64,000 nucleotides of DNA from Paraphaeosphaeria minitans (GCA_015832175.1 WJXW01000009.1:558001-622000), one strand, 5' to 3'; positions 43,988 to 57,738 are shown, counted from the stretch's first letter. Translations and numbers: made by a program. The notes: generated by a model not told the origin, from the letters alone.

Positions 43988-44002
43988 GGTTATAAGCCTA
44001 GC
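43988..44002 (+). other. Primer-binding site, initiator tRNA anticodon half
   Basis: Directly after the LTR, 12 of 15 bases equal the plus-strand sequence of the initiator tRNA gene at 25285-25299 (complement of the anticodon arm). The three differences are G-to-A, C-to-T and G-to-A, as RIP makes. This is the half-tRNA priming site known from copia and Ty5. Confidence 0.75.
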
Positions 44003-45125
44003 CTAGCCTTCTACTACGTATTAGTCTATTAGTAGTACTATTTAGGTATTTACCTATTAGTTTAAACTACTATAGAGTTTCCTATAAAGGGTAACTTTTA
44101 ACCCTATAAGGAAAGAGGACATTTCTAGAAAGAAACTATTTAGGTTATATAACCTTTAGTTTAATTCCTTACTACAATAAAATTCTAGAGACTATATCTC
44201 TCTGGAAATATACTTTATTAGAAAGATCTATTTCCTACCTCTCTAGGAGATATAGAGTTAGGAGGCTTATATAAGCGTTCTAGCCTAGCCTAGTTTACCT
44301 AGTTATAGTTATCTATCTATAAAGGGTAAAGAGAATAGGCGTATTACTTTATAGTAAGCTAGGCTAGTATTCTTTAAGGTTCTATCCTAGCCGTTCCTGC
44401 CTGCCTTACCTCTAGTAATAGAGGAGTAATAAGGTAAACTAGGAGTAAAGTCTATGTAAGAGTAATTTCTCCTAGAACTAAAGGTATACAAAACTAGGCT
44501 GTTTAACTAGTGTTAGGAAGGTAGTAGTAGGATTAAATTATTCTAGAAACTACGTGGAAAACAGTTACCTAGGATAGTCCCTACTATATAGCCTCTTCTA
44601 GATAAGGAAAATCTAGTAGAGCCTGGCCTGAGCTAGTTTTACTGCTAAAAAGTAGAACCTATTTACGCCTAGGAAGGCATTTTTTCCCTAAAAAACCTAG
44701 GGCTATTCTCTATTATTAAGAGATAGAAAAGGTTATCTTTATAAAAGATAAAAAGGGAACTTAGGGATTATTCTCTAGAAGTTATAAGACCTATTATTAT
44801 AGGCTTTCTGTCTAGTGGAAGATTATTAAGGGGTTATTTAGAGAAAAGCTATATATCTCTAGATAAAAGACCTAGATCTCCTAGGAATTAAGAAGAAGAA
44901 GGCATTTTAGGTTTAATTCTAGATACCTAAAAAAGATTTAATCTAGAAACCTATAAGACCTATAACTTCTAAATTAAGAAGTATAAGGCAATTAAACCCC
45001 TATAAGACCTATAACTTCTAAATTAAGAAATATAAGGCAATTAAATCCCTATTTTAACCTAGAATCTTATTAAGATCTAGAAGTTAGAGAAGTACTTATC
45101 CTACTAGTCTATATATATTAAGACT

Positions 45126-48100
45126 AGATAAAATAGGAGACTCTCTATTTAAAATCCCTAAGTTAAGTGGTTCTAAGAACTACAAAATTTGGTCTATTAG
45201 AATAGAGGCCTACCTTATTAAAGAGGGTTGTCTAGAGGTTATGTCTAGTAATATTCAAGACCTAACTCTAGAACAACAAGCTATTCTATAGGAAAAAGCT
45301 TCTGAAGCTACTAGTATTTTAAAACTTTCCTTAGAAGATGGCCCTCTAGTATAAACTAGGTTTATAACAAATTTCTATATACTTTAGAATAAGTTAAAAG
45401 AACTTTATAAGCTAAAGGGATTTAGTAGTAAATTTATACTAAATAAAGACCTTATTAACACTACTTTAACTAGCTATAAAAACAATCTAGAAAGCTACGT
45501 TAATAGCTTTAAGAGGCTAGTAAATAACCTAGAGACTAAGTCTATTAATCTTCCTAAAAAATTCCTAGTAGCCCTACTTCTAAATAATCTAAATAGTAGG
45601 GATTATAAGTACATTATTGCAGTTATTACTTAATTTATTAGGATAAATAATAAAAAGAGAGAAGACCTAGATTTAGATTCTATAGTAAGCTAGCTCCTAG
45701 ACAAATCTAGGAGACTAAGTTCTATAGGTAAAGGCTCTACTAATAGTAATCTACTTCCTAGAGTAAATAATAATAACTCTAGAGAAGATAAAGACATAGA
45801 AATGCCTATATCTACTAGAGGAGATAGTAAAAAAGACCTTTATTCCTACTATAGTAAAGAGGGACATATAGAGTCTAATTGCTTAGTTAAATTCCCTAAT
45901 AAAAAGCCTAAAAACTATAAGGCTAGAAAGGGAAAGTTTAATAAAGAAAGTAGTAATAATACTCTTCTAAAAGAAAAAGATAGAGAGACTATTCTTACTA
46001 CTAAAAAACCTAAGAATAAGTCTAAAGAAATAGACTTTATACTAGATTCTAGCGCCACTATACATACTTGTTATATAAAAGAGTTATTTACCACTTTAGA
46101 ACCTACAGATACTTTTATTAAAGAGGGAAATTCTAATAGCTCTATAGTAGCAAAAGGGGTTAGAAATATAGAACTCCTATTTACTAAAATAAGTAAAAAT
46201 ATAACTTTAAGTAAGGTTTTATTTATGCTACATCTAGGTGTTAACCTTATAAGCCTAAATAGACTTATAGAAAGAGGTCTAAATCTAAATTTTACTAGAT
46301 TAGGCTGTAAGGTTATATCCCCTAGTAGAGATATCTTTATAAAAGGAGAATATAAAGAAGGTGTTATAGTCTTTAAGGCCATAAGTTCTAAAATAGACTT
46401 TAAAACCTCTAGTAAAATACTAAATACTTTATCTCTTAGAAACATTAATCCTAGAGAAGAAGAGGTTAATTCTATAAAGAAAATAGTTATTAATAACAAC
46501 TCTGTAAAACTATGGCATAATAGACTAGGGCATATTAATAATAAAGCCCTATTAGCCCTTAAAGAATCCGCTCAGGGTATTAAACTAGACAAAAAAGATC
46601 TAGATAACTCTAGAACTAGTCTAGATTCCTGTCCTATTTGTATTCAGGCCAAGTTAACTAAAAAGGTTAATAAAGAACCTTCTACTAAAGTAGATAATTA
46701 CTTAGACGTAGTACATATAGATATAGGGGAACCTATAAATCCTTAAACTCTAAAAAAGGAGAAATACTTTATTACTTTTAGAGATAGTTTTACAAAGTTT
46801 CTAGAAGTAACTCTCCTAAAGAGTAGAGAAAATATTGTAGAGGCTATAAGATAATTAATTAATAAAGTAGAACTATAGAGTTCTTCTAAGGTTAAAGCCC
46901 TACAACTAGATAACAAATTTATATCTAAAAATCTTACTAGATACCTAGAAGAAAAAGGTATTATAGTTCGTTTTTCTAGCCCCTATACACCTAAGCAAAA
47001 TGGAGCTACAGAAATAATAAATAGACTACTATTAAATAAAGTTAGAGCCTTATTAATCCAATCTAATCTTCCTAAAGTTATATAGGGAGAAGCTCTATTA
47101 ACTGCAGTCTACCTATATAATAGAACTCCTAATAGTTCTATAGACTATAAAACACCATTCTTCCAAAGGTATAATAAAGTACCTAATATAGAAAACCTAA
47201 AGATTTGGGGTTCCCTAACTTATTATAAAGAGCCTAGTAGTCTTATTAAGAAACTAGACGCTAGGGCTACTCCCTACTATCTAATAGGTTATAACTCTAA
47301 CCAGTACCAGTTATTTAATCCTAGCAAAAATAAAATAGTATATGCTAGAGATTGTAAGGTACTAGAAGGCTACTTCTATAAGCCAAATAATTAGGAAAGG
47401 GTAATAGAGATCTATAATAAACTAGAGCCTATAGAGCCTAGTAGAGAAATAGAGCCTAATAAGAAAAATAATATTCCTAAGGCTCAACAAGACTCTAGCC
47501 CTAAAGTAGTTATAAATAGGAATAAAGAACCAATTCCTAAAACTACTAATATAAGTTGGGAAAACCTGTATAAAGAACTAGTAGAAGAAAATATACTAGT
47601 TACTAGTACAGAAGAGCCAAAGAACTATAAAGAAGTTCTAACTAATCCTAATAAAGATTTCTACCTAAAAGCTATAAAATTAGAGGTGGAAAATCTAATA
47701 CAAAACAAAACTTAGGACCTAGTTATTAAACCTAATAAACCAATTATTAAGGGTAGATGGGTTTTAACTAGGAAATATCACCTAGACAGCTCTATAAACA
47801 AATACAAGGCTAGATGCGTAGCTAAAGGATTCCTATAAAAGTATAGAATTAATTATAAAGAACCCTTTGCTACTACCTCTAAACCTAGTCTTATAAGGCT
47901 TCTATTATCCTATTTTTCTAGTTTAAACTGGGAAATTTATACATAGGATATAAAACAGGCTTTTCCTAACGCCTATCTAGAGGAAGAAGTCTATCTAGAT
48001 TTACCTTAAGGTCTAGAAAGCTTTATCCTAGAAAATAGCCCTATAAAACTAGACAAAGATCTAGTTAGTTCTATAATTAAAAGCCAAAACTATAACCAAG

Positions 48101-49262
48101 TGTCTCTAAAACTAAATAAGGCACTATATAGCTTAAAACAGGCTGCTAGGCAATGGCAAATTCACCTTACAAATATACTAGTAAAACTAGGTTTTAAAAA
48201 CCTAGTAAGTGAAAATTCTATCTTTGTTCACTAAGAAAAGCCTATTATATTGGCTACACATGTGGACGATATACTAGTATTCGCCAAAACTATAGACCTA
48301 GTTAATAGCCTATATAAGGAACTAACTATTTCATCTACCCTAGAAGTCTCTAATTTAGGAGAGATAAAAGAATTCCTAGGTGTAGAAATTATAAGGAATA
48401 GGGAACTAAATACAATTAAAATTTCCCAATAATCCTTTACAAAGAAAATACTTACAAAGTATAATAAGGAGGGGAATAAACCAAAAGATCTACCCCTACC
48501 TATAGGGCTAAAACTAGTGAAAAATCTAGAAGAACCTAATCTAGAATTAACTAGTTTATACTAACAAGAGATAGGTAGTCTAATCTATCTAACTATCTAT
48601 TCTCGGCCAGACCTAGCCTTTTATATAAATTATTTGGCAAGGTTTATGGCAAATCCTAGTCTAGAACACTATAAATATCTAGACTATTTATAGAGTTATC
48701 TAGTTAAAACACAAGATTATAAACTAGATTTATCTCTAAACCAATCTAAATCCCTAGACTTAATAGGGGTTAGTGATTCAGATTAGGGGGGTGATTTAGA
48801 CTCTAGAAAATCTACTATAGGTAACCTATTTCTACTAGATACCTCTAGTAATAGAGTAGCCATATCCTGGCTATTAAAACTACAAAAAACTGTTGCCCTA
48901 AGTAGCGCAGAAGCTGAATATATAGCTTTAAAAAAAGCTACTAAAGAGTCTTTATACCTAAATACTTTTATAAAGGAACTATTTAGTTTCCTACCTTTAA
49001 AGGAGTATTATAATTTTAACTCCTTAAGCACTATAGAAAGTAATAGCCAATGTGCTTTAGATCTAGCCAAAAATCCTATTTACTATACTAGAACTAAGTA
49101 TATAGATATTTCCTATTACTTCTTAAGACAAAACGTGCTAGAGAACAAGATTAAACTAGTTTATATTAATACTAGTATTTTTCTAGCAGATATTCTCACA
49201 AAGGCTACAAGTAAGCCTAAACTAGAAGCTTTTTATAAAGCTATAGGTTTAAATAAAACCTA
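45126..49262 (+). pseudogene. Copia gag-pol polyprotein remnant
   Basis: Reading through RIP stops shows, in order: a gag start (KIPKLSGSKNYKIWSIRIEA), a zinc knuckle (YYSKEGHIESNC) with Cys changed to Tyr or Ser, an aspartic protease site (FILDSSATIHT, where the family has Gly for the second Ser), GAG-pre-integrase (LWHNRLGHINNKALLALK), integrase (HIDIGEPINP then SPYTPKQNGATE), RVT_2 reverse transcriptase with THVDDILVFAK (48250-48300), and RNase H (DSD, then SRKSTIG). The longest surviving open frame is 45802-46746. Confidence 0.85.
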
Positions 49263-49393
49263 AAGAAAAAATAAGGCTAAAAAGTCCTCTAAATTGTTTT
49301 AAAGGGACTAGCTTAAAGAAATTGTTTAATCCCTATAATATTTAAAAAAGGGATATTTATTACCCTAGAAACCTATTAAAGGTTCAGGGGGTG

Positions 49394-49619
49394 TGTAAGG
49401 AATAGGTAACTTTTAAAGGTTCCTAGAGTTACCTTTTCTATATCCTAGATAGCAATTCTAAGCCTATGCCTAAGGTTTTATTGCTCTATTTAACTACGTT
49501 CGATCTACCCTCTATTACTCTAGTCTCTACTATTCTAGGTAACTAGTACTAGGAGAGAGAAGGTACTAGAAGGTCTAGAAGGTTACCCTTTATCCTCTAG
49601 CCTATACCTCCTCTTTACA
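49394..49619 (+). repeat. 3' LTR of element A, internally deleted
   Basis: Starts TGTAAGGAATAGG and ends CTCTTTACA. Compared with the 5' LTR it lacks about 199 bp in the middle, including the tandem array. Confidence 0.85.
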
Positions 49620-51326
49620 TATTACTCTTTGCACTAGTAGTAGTGGTACCTAAAAGAGTGTACTAAGCTAGCCCTAGACAAAGACTTAGGTAGAGTTACT
49701 CTATAAGACTCTTAATATAGGTTAAAGGGTATACGCTGTTAAGCTAGGACTACTAGAAGGGTAGGGCAGTGTTAGCTAGAAGCTATTCTAAGTTACTCTA
49801 TAATAGTGGCGAGTAGGTTAGTAGTTTACACTTAAGTCTAGGTTATTTTATCTAGGCGCTAGCCTATACTCTCCTTAAATTACTAGATGTAATTTCTTAT
49901 ATTATTTATCTACCCCACCACATTATTAGCTAACGCTACTAGATTCTAATTATAGTTACTACTACACTAGACTAGAGTTATCTAGAGCAAAGGTGCCACT
50001 AGGGCTATGTCTATACTAGGGGGGGCGACTACTATTCTATTACTATACTAAGGTAGGGGCATAGCGGGGGAGCCTAGCTCCTAGATTAGGCTAGAATTCT
50101 TAAGCGCTAAGTTTAGGTACTACTTATACTACTAGGCTAAGTAGTAGAACTTTACTATAAAAGTAGGTAGTATTCTAGTTATAGGCTTCTAGGAGTTAGT
50201 GCTATATATTCTAGGATTATAAATATATAAGTTACTATTAATCTAGTCTTGCTCTATATATTTAATCTAAAGGCGCAAAGTCTACCTTAGGCCTAGATTA
50301 TTAGTAAAAGGGGTAGAATTATACTAGTAAGTAGCCTTAGTGCGATAGTAGGCGCCACAGAAGTAGCCCTAGAATAGTTAATAGCTATATAAATATTAAT
50401 AATAGTCTAGAATATAAGGCTATAGACTTACTCTATACGCCTAAGTAGCCTTAGGCGCCTAATATATTTAATATATATAAGGCCTATATTAGGGTTAGCT
50501 AGCTCTTTATTTAAACTGTCTCCTTAAAGAACCGTGCTCTTAGTAATGTAAAGCCACTTTAGGGTATAGGTAAAGGTAATAAGGTTAGGGTAATTAGCTA
50601 GTATATACTTCTTAAAAGTTATAAAAGGGTAAAAGTAATTACTACTATTAAACTACTACGTAGGCGTGTTAAGGCTCTAGAGAATCTCTTTTACCTTAGT
50701 GTTATTAATCTCCTCTTTAGTATACGCATAGCTAGGCTTAGTAAGGCGCTAGTTTAGGTCTAAAGGGTTATTACTACTACTACTACTACTAGGACTAAAG
50801 ATATCCGCTAAGGCAGCGCCACTTTAAAGGCTATTATTAATAATATTAATATTAGCTGCGGCTGCGAATAGAACGCTAAAAAAAAAACTAGAAGGCTAAT
50901 AAGAGTATAGGGGCGTATAGCGTAGGAATAGGAGGGGGACTAGATTAGGGCTAAAAAGAGGCAAGGATAGAGGTAGTTATAGATAGTTAAGGAAGTTAAA
51001 ATAGGCGTAGGTTAGAGTTAGTATAGGAAAGAGAGAGTGGAGAAAGGAAGAAAGAAAGTAAAGTAATGTAGATATAAGAAGACTGTGATAGGAACACACT
51101 ACTAAAGCAATAGATATATAATAATTATATTAAAAAGGGTAGAAGCGCTATCCTATCGCCTTATAATAATAAGGTAAATAAACGAACCGCCTAATAAGGG
51201 TCCTCACCCTAAGACTACCTTAGGGCCGCCTCTACACTACTACCTCGCTATAGCACGATACTCCTAAGATCTCTAAAGCTTACTTTATAATTATAAAACG
51301 TTTTAAACTAAGTAAGGTCTAGGGTA
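49620..51326. other. AT-rich RIP-affected DNA, element not identified
   Basis: About 1.7 kb of stop-rich DNA, with CTA/TAG-rich text and occasional GC-richer islands (AGGCGCC, 50455). I could not assign it to any of the elements on either side; it may be a diverged DNA transposon or gag. Confidence 0.4.
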
Positions 51327-51519
51327 TGTAATAGGCTAGGGCTATGCCTTAGCCTTTAGAAGGATCTTAAAAAAAGGAACTACCTTAAAAAAGTAGACCT
51401 ACTAAGGAAAACTGTTTTTATAAGCGGCACACCCCCCTATAGAGACTTAATACCTAGAATTCATCCTTTATATTTTAGCACTTACAGTTCTGTTCACTCT
51501 CTAAGGCTAGCCCATAACA
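51327..51519 (+). repeat. LTR of element C (193 bp)
   Basis: Starts TGTAATAGGC and ends CCATAACA (TG...CA). A copy of 192 bp occurs in the same orientation at 62845-63036. Confidence 0.75.
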
Positions 51520-54500
51520 AAAAGGTAGAGTTTCTCGACATCTCTAGACACTATATAAATTACTAACCTTATAGGAATAGTGACTTACTATATTCTAGAC
51601 TCCTTAATACTATTCCTACTATTACTAGTAGATGCTAATAGACTTAGGGTATACTTTAATAACATTCTAGATATTATCGTATAAAGGGATAGTATAATAG
51701 TCCTAGTTATATAAAAGTAGGATTACCCCTTTTTTAATCAGTAATAAGAAATTAGCTCTCTTTTTTATAGAGATAGAACTCTATCGCCTACACTACTATT
51801 TTAAATACTCCTAAATAGAAAGACTATATAAGCTTCTTATTTAAATAGAATATAAAGTAGAGAGCTCTATACTAAAAAAAGTAAATAAGTTCTATTACTA
51901 CTACTAGTTATACAACTAAGCACTAAAACGCTTTAAGTTCTCTATCTAAGATAACTTATACTTTAACTATAAAATTATTATTAATATTATATAAATTAGT
52001 AAAAGGAATCTCCTCTATATTATTAATATAGACACATCCTTTTAGGTAGCCTAATTTCTAAAATTAATAACTATATAAGACACCTAGGATACCTTAATAA
52101 GATGCTAGATTAATATATACTAAGACCTACTAGATTATATTATCTATAACCTAGAAACTAAGTTCGCTTCTAATAAGTTTTAGAATCATGCAAAGATAGT
52201 TAGAGTAGAATGTAGGCAAATACTAGTAAAGGTACACTAGACTATAGGTAAGATTAAAAGAGTATATATACTACTACGCTAAGTGTATAATATTTTAAGA
52301 GCTCAGATTAATAGTTATATAAATAATAAGACAGTGCTATAGATAGTAGTAAAGGTACTAAATAACACAGCTAGGCCTAATAGTATAGTACCTACCCTCC
52401 TAGTCTTTAGTGCCTACCTAAGAATTAATAAGAACTTTCTACTTTTACTAGAACTAATTGCCTAAGCTAATACAGTTTAGAAAGTAATAAAAATACTTAA
52501 AAAGAATAAAGCTAAAGTTAAAGTTACTTATATAATTAACACTAGAAACAGCCTATTATAATATAAAACTCTTATACTTCTACTTAGCTCTAAATTTATA
52601 GCCTAGAGAGAAAAGAAGGGATAGTAAAAACTGTATAAGATTAAGAGTATTAAAGAAAGAGATATTATCCTAGAGCTTAAAAACAGACCTCTAAAACTGC
52701 GCTATATATAGGTTAAACTATACTATCGCGCAACTAAAGATAGTATATAGAAACTATAGAATGTAAATACTCCTATAGCTATATAAATTAAAGCTCTAAA
52801 GCTAAGGCCAAGAAAAAGACCTAGAAAGGACTAAACTACTATAGTTATATAATTAGGTAAAGCTTAATAAAGATTAGGAATACTAAACACCTAGTTTATT
52901 ACCTAAAAAGAAAAGGATAGCTTTAAGCTTACACTAAAGCTTTATATAAATAGTATTATTACTACACCTAGCTAGCCCTTTAAAGAATTAGATGTAGTAG
53001 AAATAAATACCCTTATTACTAATAGCACTTTTAAAATCTTATTATACAATCCTAATAAATAACCTAGCCGCATCTTTAACCTACGTTTCGTATAAGAGAT
53101 TAAAGATAAGACAACTTAATTATATAAAAAATTAAGACTTATCTTTGCTAGCTATTTAGATTAAAAAAAAAGGAAATCCTTATATAATCCCCTACTATCT
53201 GGTATATAAGCTAGAGGTTACTGTTAGCTCTTTTAGCAACACTAATTTAGTTATATAATATGTATATTAAGCTTAGGGATATCACTTAGGCCTATATATA
53301 GTCTACTAACAAACTTCTTTATACATTGTACGCCTAACTACTAGTAGAAATGCGCAATTTCTTCCCACTAAACACAATTCTATAAGTCGTACGACCTCTA
53401 TATAGCGCAGTAGAATTAGGTCTCTACTAGTTTAAGACATACTATAACTACTATAAGGAGAAACTAAGGATATATGTGTTAACGTACAATCTATGCCTAC
53501 TTATTATAAATAAGGGACCTAGGATATTTAGTATTACTAGACTCTAGACTAATAACACCCTTAGTGTAGTTATAGAAAGCTTTATATAATAAAAAGAGAA
53601 GTAGCTCTATACTATAAAGTTTCGTACGAAGGATAAAAGCGTGTTAATATAAAATAGGGTAATTAAGTTTAATAGAGGTAAAATCCAACTTATCTAGAGT
53701 GTTATTACCCTAGAATAGAAGGAATAGGCTAAAAGCCTTTACATAATTAATCTCTATTATAAAGACGCTGCACACTAATATATTATATAATAAGTAAGAG
53801 GTGTATATATGTCTTTAGTTTACTAACTAGAAGTAATATTTAACCTATCTATTACCACGTAAATAATAGTACTAACAGAAGAAGATATTAAGGCACTAAA
53901 TATATGTTTAAACTAGCAAATTTAGAATACATAAAGAGGACTAAAATTTATTTCACTTAACCTAGATTATATAAAGCTATTTGTCTTTATAAATAGCTCT
54001 TTTACTAATAATAAAGACCTAAGCTTATAGCTTATCTTTATTATTATACTAGTAAAGGAATATTATATAATAACTTAGGACTTTAAGATTTATAGTAATA
54101 TTATTCACTAGAGCTTAGTAAAGTGTAAAAGAGTAATTAGAAGTGTTTTAGTAAGCAAATTATATAGTCTAGTAGGTAGTTTCAATAATGTAATTACATT
54201 AAGTATAACACTCTAATAGATTATATAAACACTTTAGATCCCCCTAATTCCTATTATAGTCTATACTAACTTAAAATCCCTATATAAATGCCTTATACAA
54301 CTAGGCACTACAAATACAAAACGCCTTATAATTAATATTATATTAATTAGGGAGTCGTACAAAAAACAGAAAATTATACAGATTAGGTAGATTAATAGTA
54401 AAGATAATCCTACTAATACTTATACAAAGAAAGCACCTAACTAGGCACTCTAAATACTAATCTTAATAAATAAACTACACATTACTATTAAGGCTTTAGT

Positions 54501-54600
54501 AGACAGAATTAATAAGAACTATATAATAGAGTAACTACTCTACTACATAACATTTTTTTATTATTTCACTTACTATTTTTAAAAAAAAAAAAATCTTTCT
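51327..54600 (+). mobile_element. Copia-type retrotransposon C (second family), 5' part of body lost
   Basis: An LTR (51327-51519) is followed directly by pre-integrase and integrase-type sequence. Reading through stops gives LYRLHYYF (family LHxxxGH), then integrase pieces matching VRVECRQILVKVH and GKIKRVYILLR, the post-integrase segment ending LKLRYI and VKLYYR, an RVT_2 start (NLRFVYEIKDKT), and an RNase H end (INSSFTNNKDLSL, KCKRVIRSVLVSKLYSL, YTNLKSLYKCLIQLGTT). Gag and protease are not seen between LTR and integrase, so the element is deleted or rearranged. Confidence 0.75.
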
Positions 54601-56079
54601 CTATCTAACTTGCTATAACTTCGCATAGATATATTTATTTTTAGGCTGTATAGCCCTACTACTAATTTAACATTATAGTTTTATTACAAGAGAGGGAACA
54701 CATTATAGGAGATTATATAAAGATATTAAAGAATATATTTTTTATATTAATAATTTAGATATCTAAAGACTAGGCCTACCTACCCTTTTATGCGACGAAG
54801 ATATTCACCCCCCCCCTTATATATAACGCTTATAATAAGCACTATACAACTTTTACACGTAGGCGCTACACGATCTAGACTTATAGCCTAGGATTATACA
54901 ATAATCTAGGAACACCTAATTGCTAGTATTAGTAGTGCTATATAAGTAAATATAAGGCTTATTCTAAACTTAGCTGCGCGACTAGATAAGCACTACTTAC
55001 TAATATCTCTTATATTATACAACGTGAGAAGCCTACTGCTAGAGGTTTGTGCTAACTAGGATTTGCACAATAATGTCCTAGAAGGGTATTTAGGCTACCC
55101 TAGCCTTTTTGTCCTACACCTATTAGTATTATATAATAAAGTAAAGATACTTTAGAGGATTTATTATATGTCTACTACTAGGCTCTATATAAAGGCCTTT
55201 ATACTAGACAAACTAGTAGGGAGGTTAACCTAGATACGTAATCTAGTCTAGCTTATAATAACTAGCATAAAGATACTAGTAGTAAGGGCACTAGCGCCTA
55301 ATAGACTAATAGTATTATTAGCTATTATATAATAGTAAGAGTATATATATATATATATATATGTGTGTGTATCTTATTAAAAATTAGCATTATATAAAAA
55401 AGCTATACATATTTACTAGTAACAGAGTACTAGCTACTAGACACTAGGACACTAAAAAGAATAATATAAAAAGGGAGGAAAGTATATATATATTAAAGTA
55501 GGATAAAGAAGAGAGGGTTTAGAGGAGCTAGGAGACATCCTTTTATATCTACTTACTAAGACCTAGCGCTAAGTATTATATTACTTAACACTCTACCTTC
55601 TATTTGCGCATAAGGCATATGCCTAAAAAGAGCCTTATTACGCGATACAGCTCTGCTACTGTATAAGAGGGTAGGGTAAGAACTAAGTAGGATAGCTATT
55701 ACTACCTGTTTATATAAGAGTAGGTGTAAATAGGACCTCTACTATATAGTAACACTACACCTACCTTATAACCTATTCTAATAGGGGAAGGCCAACCATA
55801 TAGATAGAGAAGGATAGGAAAGGGAGGTATATAATAAATATAGGCTATTATATAAAGAAAAGTTACTAGTGTCTATACAGTAGATTATACAAGTAGCACT
55901 AAGTAAAGTAGAAGGCCTACGTACCTATAGGGGCCTATATAATAGCCTACTACTTAGGGCAGCGCTAAGAGGTAGAGACTTTATAAGGTCCTTAGTGCTC
56001 CTTTATATAATAGATAAGACATAATTAATTAAACCTACTTCTTACCCTTTACATAATAGTATACTATTAACCCTTAAAT
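54601..56079. other. AT-rich RIP-affected DNA, unassigned
   Basis: Includes a poly-A run (about 54580-54592) just before it, a C9 run (about 54810), and a TA/TG microsatellite at 55341-55369. Read-through translation at 54840-55330 gives fairly long stretches with few stops, but I do not recognise a family. Confidence 0.4.
55341..55369. repeat. TA/TG microsatellite
   Basis: A TA dinucleotide run of about ten units passing into TG units. Confidence 0.85.
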
Positions 56080-57650
56080 ACTTAATTACAGATTAAGCCA
56101 AACTAATAATAGTTATATATAGTCTTTATTAAGAAGCATATTGTAGTATTTATTACCTTTTAGCGTAAAGTAAGGGAACTATCTTACTTATTATTTATTC
56201 TAGAGGTGTTTATTATAGGCTGTAATAAGGTAGTCTATTTATATCTATCTATAATATAGTGTTTTCTTAGGTGATTTCTTATTCTCCTCTTTCTCTACCT
56301 TATATTATACGTATATTAGTTCTTTGCAATGCGTTCATATATAGAATTAGTATATAGGATTTTAGTAGTCTAGGTAGTACTTTAGTATATAGTCTAATTC
56401 CTAATTTTTATAGGGTTGTATCCCTTTTAGTGCCATATTTAGTTTATCTAGAAATATAGTTTATTTATATCCTAGGTCTCTGTCTCTTAGCTAGTGGGGT
56501 TCTATGTACTCCTAAACATTTAGTTTATACCTAGGTAATACAGGGTTATCTTCTTCCCGCCTACTTTATAGGTAAGGAGTAGGAGATCTTAGTATTTCTT
56601 CTATATTTTTAGCGTTATAGTATACATTCGAATTGTCTTCTAGATCTTTATATAATTATAAGTTAGGTAAATCTAATTATTTACTTTACTCTAGTGTAAT
56701 ACGTTAGTAACTAAATAGCGTTATAATAACTTTCTATTCCTTATTACGCTTTTAGTCCTTATTAGTTAGTATATTTAACTTAGTTTAATAGACCTTATTC
56801 TTTAATTTGTACTTTCTAGCTATATGGCCTAGTTTGCTATATGTAAAGTATTTATAAGTCTTAGTTATTATTTGTTAACTTCTATTAGAGACGCGTTTAT
56901 TAGGCTACTTAGGGTCTATTCTTCCTCCTTTTCCTTTACCTATATAGTTAAACTAGACATCTTCTATTAGTTTATATCTCTAGTAGTTCCTTAGTTGTTA
57001 TCTTTAAATATCTCTAATAGGGTTCTTATAAACTACTTTTATAGGTTATTTAAAGCTTATCGCTCTAGGGTTTTAGTAGAGCTCCTATTATAGCAAAAAC
57101 TATTCTTTATTAGTTCTAATAGTTTTTTTATATAGTTTCTTAAGGTTAGTAATTCGTGCACTACTACGTAAGACTTTTTTATATAGTTTTTGTTTAAGTC
57201 CTTATTTGTATATATCCTAAAGAGATTTATTATTCTAGTTAAGTTATATAGCGTACCTACAAAACTTAACTATATACTTAGCTACTAATTACTTTTAAGT
57301 TATAGTTCAAATTTTTACTTTTACAATAGAGTCCTTATTAGTAATTCTAAAGAGTTGTTTAAGGCATTTCTTAAAGTTATTATAATTCTGAATAATATTA
57401 ACTATATCAGCGTAATTATTTACGTAATTATTATTATTGTTATTATAGTCTACTCCTAAGTACTTTTTAAAGTAGGGATAGATTTATGATCCTGTATTTC
57501 CTTACATATATATTACTACAAAGATAACTTTTTTTTTATCCTTAAGGGGTTTGTCTAAATTAAAGAAGTAAAGGTCTAACTAGAGAATCTAGACGTTAGT
57601 TTAAGATTATCTAATAAAGTAGAGGTTAGGTTTATACACCTTACTACTAT
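56080..57650 (-). mobile_element. Gypsy-type gag remnant (element E)
   Basis: On the minus strand, read-through translation near 56850 gives YFTYSKLGHIARKY, a CCHC zinc knuckle in which the Cys codons have become Tyr (G-to-A). The part after it resembles gag C-termini of ascomycete gypsy elements (segments such as EDNPVLPRYKLNV and KTIFLDKLNMALKGI with stops). Confidence 0.65.
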
Positions 57651-57738
57651 CGTTTATAGGAGTAATTTTCTAAAGTGGCACCTAAAGCTATAAAAAAGGT
57701 GAGAGTTTATAAAACACTTATATTAAGGGCGTTTAAAA

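Larger units (their letters stand above)
43563..49619 (+). mobile_element. Copia-type LTR retrotransposon A, RIP-inactivated
   Basis: A 5' LTR (43563-43987), a primer-binding site, a gag-pol body with stops throughout, a polypurine tract (about 49376-49393) and a 3' LTR (49394-49619) are in order on the plus strand. The two LTRs differ in length (425 against 226 bp) and the 5 bp on each side (aaaaa, tatta) do not match. Confidence 0.9.
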
